A DNA stretch of 64,000 nucleotides, from positions 3,224,001 through 3,288,000 of the forward strand of contig JAUKUA010000004.1 in the NCBI GenBank assembly GCA_030549175.1. The letters run 5' to 3'. A program made the position numbers and the translations under genes. The stretch comes from Lasiosphaeris hirsuta (Eukaryota > Ascomycota > Sordariomycetes > Sordariales > Lasiosphaeriaceae). Below are positions 55,914 through 64,000 of the stretch, in pieces. How positions within the stretch are numbered: position 1 is the stretch's first letter; each line of letters begins with the position of its first letter. The notes below the pieces were generated by a model. It had not been told where the DNA came from, made no database searches, and worked only from the letters and a program-made list of their open reading frames with translations.

Positions 55914-58651
55914 TCACAAATGCGCCCGATTCTCCAACGCCCTCCTCCGCCTCGCCTCCTTGACCGATCTACTCAAGCGCTTCGCCTCCTCACTACTCAG
56001 CCTAGGCGGCACCGCCGCCCCGCCCTTCTTCCCCCCCTTTCCATCTGCCTGTTTCACCGCATCCTCAAACAGCGCCTGCCCTAGCTCGTCCGTTAGCCTG
56101 ACAACCCTCGTGCTTACGGTGGCGCCGTCTCTCCTGTTTTTGCCCTCGCGCCGACTCGAAGCAATCTTCTCGGTAAAGTCCCACAGACGGCCCGAGGCCA
56201 TCAGCTCGCCGCTGATTTCGTCGCGGCCGGGTCTCCACTCGGGCGTGAGCCGCAGGCGCGGTGGGATACGCGCATCCTTGGAGCGGACGACTTGGACGAT
56301 GTCCTCTTCTTCGAAGCGTTGGTATGAGTTCTTGAGGGTCTCCTTGTTGACGGCTTCGAAGTAGCTGAGGTCGCCTTGATGGTAGAGGGTTTTACCGAGC
56401 TGGGATGTGGTTAGCAGGCTATCGCATGGTTGGTTAGGTTCCAGGCGGCAGGATGCTCACCAGTTGCGCACTGCTATGGACTTTGGACGATTGAATCCAA
56501 ATGTCGTCCTGTTGGCTGAGGGGTGGGGTTAAACCCATGAGGGACACGGCCGCGAGCCAGCTGGACTCGATGAATGGCCATATGAGGAAGCAGTAGAAGT
56601 CGTAGTTCTCCCGCCCCGCGGCCCTTTCGGCATCTGAGAGGCCAACCTTTGTGATATTGCCCTCTTCGTTTTTCTCGATATGAATGACATTGTCTGCCTC
56701 CAAGCCCGCCAACGTCCTCTCTAGGTTGACAGCGAGACCCTCTCCAGAGTATATGAACTCGCCGCGGAAAAGGGAAGACAAAAACAGGACTTGATCGTGC
56801 AAATCCTTATATGGGATATCCTGAATGGATGGTCCGCCGCCGCGCTTCACTCGGGTATAGAGCGCCGCGGCAACGAGCGCCTCTGATATGAAGAGGTGGA
56901 TCGTCATATTGCGATAAAACGACAGCTGAAACCTGTCGACGGCGTAATAGGTCGGCTCAGCGAGACCATCTACAACACCAACGAGATCTCTCCCCAGGAC
57001 ATCTAAGCCACGCTCGATGACATCGGAAAGGGGTGCATTGCCGAAATGGGCAACTCGCCCACCTTTTGCCCGGACTCTGGCTGTCAGCCACTCAACGCGG
57101 CGGACGAGTTCGGCCCTCCCTACACCACGGCCCCTGAGCGTCAGCAGTACTGTTCCAATCAGAGCTGTTGGCATAACCACGGAGACATTGTTGATGTCAG
57201 CCAGAACCTTATAGCCGAGCGTCCGCAGCAGCTTTTGACGAACAACGGCGTTCTTGGTGTCTCTCCAGTCGATGTTGATGGCCGACGGGACCTTAGAAAG
57301 CCGTAAGATCTGGTCGTTTACATACCCCTTCAAACTCCACGGCTCGTGGAACCGCACGTCCACCCTTCCTAGACGGAGCGAAAGCACACTCGAGCCGCCG
57401 GATAAAAAGTCGGCCAGGTTTTCCTTCTTCTTCGGCACGCCAAGAAGCTCGGTGACATAACCTTCAGTCTCTACAACCTTGTCGTATTGAGTGCTCACGG
57501 GGCAAATAATGGCATCCTCGACCCGACTAGAAAGGAGGCTGTCGAGAATGAAACTCAGAATTCCGAACTTGGGCGGCAGCAGCTTTCCGGTTCTCGACCG
57601 CCCCCCCTCGATAAAACACGCTAGGTTATACCCGCCTTGCAGCATGACATCGATGTATGCCTGGACCAGAGTGGTATAAAGTTGGTCATCTCCGAAGGAC
57701 CTCCGGATGAACATTGCCCCTTTACATGTTAGGAGTCTGACAGGCCAGTTTAGTACGAATTCGGCACTTACCAGCGTGTTGCATAAAGCTTCCGAGGAGA
57801 GGAATGTTTAGGTTGTCTCCTGCGACAATAACTGGGAGAGCTAGTCCTAAACGGTAGCAGAGAAGCTGTAGGGACACATAGTCGACATGCGAGCGATGGC
57901 AGGGTAGGAATATTATGCTCTGCTTCTTCCTGGTCGCCTCCTCGGCTACATTCCTGAGTCGCAGCACTTCCTCGCTAGAGACGTGGATTCCTTGGTGGTA
58001 GGCCCTCAGGAGAAGTTGCGTGACCATGTAATACGCGCTCCTGATAAAGACCTTGCTCTCAAACTTGCAAATCATGTTGTCTGTCAGGTTCTCTGCGACT
58101 TCCTGTAGGCTTTGGATCAAGACGGCGCGGCGTTGGGTACGCTTGATCGGGAAGTCTTTATCAAGCTTGTTGAGTAAGCCCTCCTTCTCTTCGACAGCGA
58201 TACGCGCATCGGCCAGCTGGGAGATCTTGGTCTGAAGCAGAGTCGCAGACATGACCTGGGTTTTGATATGCTCGGTGAAGCCCGAGTAAAATATAGGCTG
58301 GCCGATCACGTCGTCGTAGGCGCGCCAACCGGTGCCCGAGACGTAGAGCGACACTTCGCGGAGGAACCTGGGCCATGTCGGGTCAGTGGATGGCACGAAC
58401 GAGATGGCCGAGTCTGGAGGGACAGCCATGGGGCCGGCGACAGGAGAGGAGCAAGAGAAGGGGTAAATAGAGACTCGGTTCTTCACATACTGCAGAGGTT
58501 CGGAGCGAAATCGAGCCATATTCTTCATGAGAACTTCCTCCCTCCCCTCGCCGCGAGCGGCTTTGGGTGGCTCCACCAAGCCACTGGGCTGGAGGGTGAT
58601 TTGGTCGCCCAAGATGCGAAGATCCGGCGCCGAGTCGTGTCGGTCAGCCAT
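55914..58651 (-). CDS. Glycerol-3-phosphate/dihydroxyacetone-phosphate acyltransferase (PlsB/GNPAT type)
   Basis: Three exons, 58651-57772, 57719-56461 and 56399-55914, giving 874 residues. The catalytic HX4D motif is H252-D257 in LPCHRSHVDYVSL. The glycerolipid phosphate-binding block is FIEGGRSRTGKLLPPKFG, and further acyltransferase motifs are GDNLNIPLLGSF and ICPVSTQYDKVVE. These are the four blocks of the PlsB/GNPAT family, which attaches the first acyl chain to glycerol-3-phosphate or dihydroxyacetone phosphate. Human GNPAT is peroxisomal; the last three residues here (AHL) resemble a weak PTS1-like signal, which would fit but is not proof. The C-terminal 140 residues are basic and less conserved. 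Introns are 52 and 61 nt with GTAAGT and GTGAGC donors. The second junction gives SSAQL followed by LGKTLYHQGDLSYFEAV. Confidence 0.9.
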
Positions 58652-59231
58652 GGCGGGTGATGCGGCGAGTAGTGATCGCAGCCCGGCGATGTCAGCGGCG
58701 TTCTCGAGTTAAGTAGGTGTCTCTGAGCCTGCTCTTCTTCCTCTTCCTCAATCTCAATTCGAACTCGAGCTCTAATCCCAATCAATCCCAATGTTAATTC
58801 CAATCGCAGCCACAATCCCGAATGATCCGGCGCGTCGTGGGGCCGTCAATGGACGCACAGTCGCGAATGCCTCGTCACAGGATAATGCCCCGACGTAATT
58901 TCATCTTCGGTCAGAAAAGACGTAGCTTCTCCAGCAAGCTCAAGTGTCGCCAGAGCAAAGTCGCGGTGCATAGCGCCCATCCGAGGCCCACCAAGGCGAT
59001 GCAAGTGATTTGCAGGTTGGCTGCTGGGATGCCCTGCAAGCGGCTGGCATGGGGGGTTGTGGGGGAGAGGAGCCGAGGTTAGCCGGACAAGGATACACGC
59101 GGGGCGCTTGTGTCCATCTTCCAGCGATCCACAAGCTGAAAATTCCTAACTCCAATTGACAACTGCGACAGTATCGCTTTGGTCACCACATCCCAAAGAA
59201 ATATCGCCGGATTAGCACTCACACTCTCGCT
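58652..59231. other. Divergent promoter between the acyltransferase gene and pop4
   Basis: 580 bp without a recognised gene. A CTCTTCTTCCTCTTCCTC pyrimidine tract at about 58733-58750 lies just upstream of the acyltransferase start. Confidence 0.55.
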
Positions 59232-59948
59232 ATGGAATCGAGGAAAAATAAAGACCAGCCTATTGCGGCCGTGCTGTTGGGGCGCGCCTTCGAGCCAGAC
59301 GATGCGAACCGCATCTTCACCGAGAAAATCCAGCAGCGACCGCTATTCCTCACGCCATCCTCGCCGCCGCCCAGCGATCTACGCGCAGCACGACGGCGAG
59401 CTCTCCAGAAGAAGACAGAGCAGCGCAAGAAGGCGCTGAAACCAAAACCACTATCCGCCTCTCAGCGACGGAAACTGGGCCTCTACGATGTTCCCCGCGA
59501 GGGTCAAAAGTACACCATCTTTGAGCCACTGCACAACCTCTGGCTGGGCTATATGCGCGAGATACTGGGCGGCGAGATTTACACCGGCGGTGAAGGGGCG
59601 GCCGCAAAGCTGGCCAGCGCTGATTTCCACGGCGCTGAAGTCGAGGTGGTCCGCAGCGGCTGCGTTAGTCGAGTCGGCATCAAGGGCATCGTCATCAAGG
59701 ACTCCAAGTTCGCGCTTGAGATCATCACGAGGAAAAACAATCTGAAACTGGTGCCAAAGGAGGGCACTGTGTTTCGGCTCGAGGTGCCTGCCCCGGCCAG
59801 TGAAAGCGACCGTCACCAGGAAACAGCCACCGCCAAGCAGGATCAACCTTCGAGCATGGTCATTGAGATCCATGGCGAGCAGTTCCAATACCGATCAGCT
59901 GATCGCGCCAACAAGAAGTTCAGGTCTCACTTCTCAAAGACGCTCTGA
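59232..59948 (+). CDS. pop4: RNase P/MRP protein subunit POP4 (Rpp29)
   Basis: Single exon of 238 residues. POP4 is shared by RNase P, which trims the 5' leader of tRNAs, and RNase MRP. The archaeal/eukaryotic Rpp29 core, an Sm-like barrel, begins near residue 95: LHNLWLGYMREILG followed by SADFHGAEVEVVRSGC and VGIKGIVIKDSKFALEI, then LKLVPKEGTVFRLEVP. The N-terminus is basic and helical (RAARRRALQKKTEQRKKAL), as in fungal and animal forms. A short Gln/Ser-rich insert separates the core from the C-terminal strands (MVIEIHGEQFQYRSADRANK). Size and domain limits are normal. Confidence 0.94.
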   Translation: MESRKNKDQPIAAVLLGRAFEPDDANRIFTEKIQQRPLFLTPSSPPPSDLRAARRRALQKKTEQRKKALKPKPLSASQRRKLGLYDVPREGQKYTIFEPLHNLWLGYMREILGGEIYTGGEGAAAKLASADFHGAEVEVVRSGCVSRVGIKGIVIKDSKFALEIITRKNNLKLVPKEGTVFRLEVPAPASESDRHQETATAKQDQPSSMVIEIHGEQFQYRSADRANKKFRSHFSKTL

Positions 59949-60924
59949 ATGCGGAGCAGAGATCAAGATCAAAATAAATGATGCGCCCCGGTTATTAAGC
60001 AGCAGTGAAGACCGCACTTCGCCATGAGGCCTCCCGACGAATTCCTCCGCGGAACTTGGGACTACCGTGAATATACAAGAAACGTGATTTTCGTCCTAGG
60101 GGTAGGTACGTCACCGCTACATTCCAAATCGCATTGCGGCAGACGAATGTGAAGGCCAAAAGGTGCTCTGCACTACAAAAACCAAGCTTCCATCTCGTCA
60201 ACGCCTCATTTCCGGCCCTAACCCTTCGGAGACTATTTGGCCTATTACCCGTGGACAGATCAGGGGACACTTTGCTGGATCTTGAGACTCATCAGAGTGT
60301 AGGAGACTCACTAGCCGAAATGGAGGGTGAATTTTGGTTATGAGGGCTTGGCATTGAAATCGGGGCTGGGCATTTAGCCATGAGGCTCTGGGAGCCGCCT
60401 GCGGCTTCCAAGTCCGAGACCCGACCGCAGAAAAGACGCCCAATAGGGGATTTTTGGGGATTTTTGGTGGTGATGGGGTTGTGGTGGCTACCCCACAATT
60501 GTCGATCGTCAAACCGCTTGCACGTCAGATTCCCTGAACAGCCAAGCACGCCAAGAATCCCCGACCTGGAACGTTTCGCAACGCTGGATGCACGGCTGGT
60601 TGGACGCTGGCCAGATTTTATAGACAGTCGCCGGACGAGACCTCCTCCGTGCCTATGAAATGCTCAGGATCTGTGGGGTCTGCGATGGATGGCCATGGGA
60701 GGGCTGGAGATCGTAGGGCTCTCGTCGCTCAGAACAAAATGCAGTCTTCATCCCACCTCGCTCACTCGACGAGTGCCTGCTTGTTTCTCTGTTGACTCTC
60801 GTTACTCGTTCCGTTCTTTTCTTGGTAGTGCCGGTCACTCTTTTCTGTCTTTTTCGTCGGATTCGTAAAGCCTATAAGCATCAGGTGCCCTCACTATTCC
60901 AGGGAAGTCAACCGGAACCCCAAT
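59949..60924. other. Intergenic region
   Basis: 976 bp without a recognised gene. Short frames on both strands lack motifs. The right end, rich in T and C, is the probable promoter and leader of the next secreted-protein gene. Confidence 0.5.
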
Positions 60925-61897
60925 ATGAGAAGATCCGCTCTCCTCGCCGCCGCGGCGGTCGTTGCTGCCAGAGCAGTATCCGCCCATGGCAACATCACCT
61001 CGCCGCCCGCCCGCCTGCCCGGCCCGGCCATGCTGGCAGCCTGCGGCCAAACGGCCGTGAATACCGTGCTCGGTGACGGCACCATCGCCCTCGAGGAGGT
61101 CAAGGCCTCGTCCGCCCTCTGTAAGGCCCTCTCCTTTCCCTCCCCACATAGCAACCAACTCACACAACAAAACAGGCAAGGTCGACCTCTGCCGCGGCGC
61201 CGTCTTCGAAGACAACATCAACCGCGTCCAGCTCTTCACACCAGGCCAGGTCGTCGTCGTAACCGTCGCCCTGCCGATCCCGCACGAAGGGCCCGCCAAC
61301 GTGTCCATCGTGCAGACAGCGACCAACAAGATCGTTGGCGACATGCTGCTCGTCTTCGACACGTACGCCGACGAGAAGCTAGCGGAGCTACCAGCCAACA
61401 ACACAGCCTTCGGCGTCACCCTGCCCTCAGGCAAGGCAGGCCAGGCCGTGGCGGAGGCCTGCCCGACCGCAGGGTCGTGCGTGCTGCAGTGGTGGTGGCT
61501 GGGCACCGACGCTAAGCAGACGTACGAGAGCTGCATCGACTTCGTACTGACGGGCACGCCCGGCGCCGCGGCCTTTGCCGGCGTCGCCAACGGCACCGTG
61601 GCCAACACCGTGCCGGGCGCGGGCGGCGCAGTGGCGGCGTCGCCGATCGGTGTCAGCAGCGTGAGCAGCGGCGACTCCTCGGAGGTGGCTTCCGCGGAGC
61701 CCGCCGTCGTGGAGCCGCAGGCGCAGACGGACGAGGCGACGGCCGAGCCGCCGGTGGATGGGGCCTTTGGCGGAGTCCAGGGGACTGTGTCCGATACCGG
61801 GGCGGATGTGGAGGCTGGCGAGAGTTTTGGAGGCGTGTCGGGCTCGGTTCCGCTCCGGCGGCGCTGGAGCCGCCGGGTACTTCCGAAGGGGAAGTGA
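60925..61897 (+). CDS. Secreted PF03067-type protein (chitin-binding type-4/LPMO-like) with N-terminal histidine
   Basis: Two exons, 60925-61120 and 61176-61897, giving 305 residues. A 20-residue signal peptide ends in VSA, so the mature protein begins His-Gly (HGNITSPPARLPGPAMLAACG). A free N-terminal His after processing is the first ligand of the copper histidine brace in lytic monooxygenases. Conserved family segments include CKVDLCRGAVFEDNINRVQ, ANVSIVQTATNKIVGDMLL and AGSCVLQWWWLGTDAKQTYESCIDF. The catalytic-like domain ends near residue 210. The tail is Gly/Ala/Ser/Glu-rich, then basic (RRRWSRR), with no hydrophobic end for a GPI anchor. The intron (55 nt) is GTAAGG to ACAG. A copper role is inferred from the family; I have not confirmed the second histidine ligand, so it may be a non-catalytic relative. 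Confidence 0.8.
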
Positions 61898-62264
61898 GGT
61901 GGTAAGAGGCAAGGCGTGGTAGAGGGCGTGGCTTTTTACTTCAGTGGGTGATTCCTTGTAGATACCGTTCAGCGTCATGTATGAATACCTAGTTGTTGCG
62001 TGCGAATGGGCGTGGTGTTGGTGACTTTGGCATGCCAACGCACACTGCGAGTCGCGCGGACTCAATAATGGGACAAATTATGTACATCATTTCAGGGGTA
62101 TCGGACCATGCCATATGTCGACCACTATAACCAACCGGACCTTGCTTTAAGAAGCTCGCTATAAACGTGCGCCGAGGGATGAACCCAGCCTCTATGTCGC
62201 CCAGAACCATGCAATCAATGCTTGCTTTAAATAAGCCAGATCTACTTCTCATACATCATCACTC
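61898..62264. other. Convergent 3' region
   Basis: The secreted-protein gene and pan6 converge here. No coding sequence was recognised. Confidence 0.55.
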
Positions 62265-63521
62265 TCAGCTTGGCTGGATGATGATGTTGTCAATCAGCCT
62301 GACTGCCGGCCCACCGCTATGGCCAAGATCCTCGCCCTCTCGTGGTGCTTCGACAGGAAGCATTCGAATAGCACCGCTCAGGATGCCACCCTTTTCAGGG
62401 TCGACAACCGCAAGCTCCTCCATAGTCGAAGGGTCCGCAAGAGACATATAGTCGACCTCAAACCTAACCCTCTTTTCAGGGGCTAGGGCCATCTGCTCGC
62501 TGAGCACATCCTTAGTGACCTTCTTCGCCGCGCCCAGCACCGTCTCGCGATCCCGGGCGCCGCCCGCATATGCCGCCTGGGCAGCGCTCAATGCCCTGTG
62601 CAGCACCGTAGCTACCGCCCGCCGCCGCGCCCCGAGGTAGACGTTCCGCGAACTGAGCGCCAGCCCGTCAGTTGCTCGGGTCGTGGGGCCAACGACAACC
62701 TCGATCGGCAACATGAAGTCGCGCACCAGGCTGCGGATCACGACCGTCTGCTGCACGTCCTTTTGGCCAAAGTAGACACGCTCCGGCTGTACGATATTGA
62801 ACAGCTTCATGCACACGGTGGCAACGCCCCTAAAGAAGGTCGGACGCGACGCACCCTCGAGTACCTCGCCTACAGGCGTGATGGTCACAAAGCTACCCTT
62901 GCTGTCAACTGCCTGCCCCGGGAACCCCGCGGGGTACATATCAGCCGTGGTGGGTGCGAAGACGGCGCTGATGCGGCCGAGGTTGGCGCCGTCGTCGGCA
63001 AGCTCGCGGTCGAGAGCAGCCAGGACAGCCATGTCGGCAGCCCAGGTGACGGGATACGAGCCCAGGTCCTCGGCGACGCCGAACTGGGCGGGGTTCACGT
63101 AGATGCTGACGACGACGTTGTGGTTCTCGCGCGCGGCCGCGCGGATCAGCGACAGGTGCCCCTCGTGTAGGGCGCCCATGGTCGGGACCAGCCCAACGGT
63201 CCGCTGGTCGATCGTGTGTGGGCGGCGCCACCGCCGCACCGACTCGACGGTGCGCAGGACGCGGATCGAGGTCGAAGGGATCTTCTCGAAGCGCGAGCCC
63301 GAGGGGGACGAGGAGGAGCACGAGGCCAAAGTGCGGGATTGACTCGTGGCGGCGGCGGCGGGCGGGAATTGCAGTCGGGCTAGTCCTGGAGGGGAGGGGA
63401 CGGTGGCGGAAGCTTGGGAAGACGACGACGAGAGACGAATGGCCAGAGCACGCGAGCTCGCGAGGTTCGGAATGACGGGGCGACCGGGGCGGATGGCGTA
63501 CCGCAACAACTGGAGCTGCAT
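62265..63521 (-). CDS. pan6: Pantothenate synthetase (pantoate-beta-alanine ligase)
   Basis: Single exon of 418 residues. The enzyme joins pantoate and beta-alanine with ATP to make pantothenate, the precursor of coenzyme A. PanC signatures are present: VGLVPTMGALHEGHLSLIR (the HIGH-like motif that binds ATP), VVVSIYVNPAQFG, FAPTTADMYPAGF, FFRGVATVCMKLFNIVQPE, YFGQKDVQQTVVIRSLV and LALSSRNVYL (KMSKS-like loop). Relative to bacterial enzymes there is an N-terminal extension of about 85 residues rich in Ser, Ala and Arg, which could be a mitochondrial presequence or poorly conserved leader. Internal ATGs do not offer a better start. A GC-rich insert (YAGGARDRETV) lies in the C-terminal domain. 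Confidence 0.94.
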   Translation of the reverse strand: MQLQLLRYAIRPGRPVIPNLASSRALAIRLSSSSSQASATVPSPPGLARLQFPPAAAATSQSRTLASCSSSSPSGSRFEKIPSTSIRVLRTVESVRRWRRPHTIDQRTVGLVPTMGALHEGHLSLIRAAARENHNVVVSIYVNPAQFGVAEDLGSYPVTWAADMAVLAALDRELADDGANLGRISAVFAPTTADMYPAGFPGQAVDSKGSFVTITPVGEVLEGASRPTFFRGVATVCMKLFNIVQPERVYFGQKDVQQTVVIRSLVRDFMLPIEVVVGPTTRATDGLALSSRNVYLGARRRAVATVLHRALSAAQAAYAGGARDRETVLGAAKKVTKDVLSEQMALAPEKRVRFEVDYMSLADPSTMEELAVVDPEKGGILSGAIRMLPVEAPREGEDLGHSGGPAVRLIDNIIIQPS

Positions 63522-64000
63522 CGTATGGGGACAGCGGGGATTCGCTCGACTGCAAATGGGAAGAAAAGAGCGGACTGGCTGGCCATGACTGCCGGCGCAA
63601 TTGGGTCGGACTTTATTTCAGAGGTATCCTGTGATGGTTTCTGCGGCGGAGTTTTGAGGACGGGAACGACGGGGTTCACGAGAAAACAACAAGTGGCACG
63701 TGCTGCAGTGGGGCCGACCGGTTAGTAGTCAATATCTGCCTCTGTTCTGTTCCAGTGCTAGCACGGTACCTCCCCCTCTCCAACGATTATCTATTAGCTC
63801 CATATCACTTAACCGGTGTCCCCAACCCATCGCATCGTTGGAGTCTTTCAAAAGAAGGGGCTGGTCTGCTCTCCCGGCAGTGGAAGCCTTAATTCAATCC
63901 ATTTTCTTTCCGAGCCTTCTTTGTTGTACGGCTGCATCTCAGGCAATGTTCCGGGGCCATTTTGCTGGGAAGAAATGCTGTCAGAGGGCCCAACGACCTG
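63522..64000. other. Upstream region of pan6 to the window edge
   Basis: No coding sequence recognised. It includes the pan6 promoter. A neighbouring gene may begin beyond the window. Confidence 0.5.

Noticed and set aside
62941..63600. 219-codon minus-strand frame overlapping pan6
   Set aside because: It lies in another frame of the same strand as the well-conserved PanC domain and has a random Arg/Pro composition.
1..64000. CRISPR array, biosynthetic gene cluster or intact transposon
   Set aside because: No spaced direct repeats, no backbone synthase or cluster of tailoring enzymes, and no transposase, reverse transcriptase or long terminal repeats were found.

Overview
The window is nuclear DNA from a filamentous ascomycete, most likely a Sordariomycete close to the Sordariales. 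Genes are dense and lie on both strands. Introns are short (about 50-160 nt) with GTRNGT-type donors and CTRAC-like branch sites. The gene set is fungal: retromer VPS35, ESF2, NMD3, ERG8, ASA1, a C6 zinc-cluster factor, and lytic polysaccharide monooxygenases. Organism assignment rests on protein resemblance recalled without a search. No virus, plasmid, CRISPR array, rRNA or intact transposon was seen.

Layout. 1-12 kb: a degenerate tRNA-like element, a TENA/THI-4 family gene, a membrane-anchored M28 peptidase (Vps70/glutamate carboxypeptidase type), vps35 (minus, four exons) and a three-exon short-chain dehydrogenase. 12-25 kb: a five-exon MFS transporter, nmd3, a low-complexity unknown gene, esf2, an aldehyde dehydrogenase, a newly assembled three-exon gene with a CRIB-like N-terminus, and erg8. 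25-36 kb: a 2.4 kb gap, a large mitochondrial-type PPR protein, then a decay island. That island holds a pseudogene with three in-frame TAG codons and, head to head with it, the remnant of an NLR-like gene (alpha/beta hydrolase joined to TPR repeats, nucleotide-binding domain missing).

36-41 kb is the most interesting intact part. An AA14-type copper monooxygenase carries two WSC domains, a Ser/Thr linker and a six-cysteine C-terminal domain. Next to it, in the same direction, is a secreted DOMON haem domain fused to a cytochrome b561 membrane module. Together they suggest a copper enzyme beside a possible membrane electron donor.

41-64 kb: a small secreted-protein locus with an apparent frameshift, a TTC1-like TPR gene, an HAD phosphatase, a zinc-cluster regulator with a polymorphic-looking Gln/His repeat, a 3.7 kb gene-free stretch, asa1, a GNPAT/PlsB-type acyltransferase, pop4, a PF03067-type secreted protein with an N-terminal histidine, and pantothenate synthetase. 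Most genes are unrelated housekeeping functions; no biosynthetic cluster was seen. Exon coordinates were worked out by hand from splice signals and reading-frame arithmetic.
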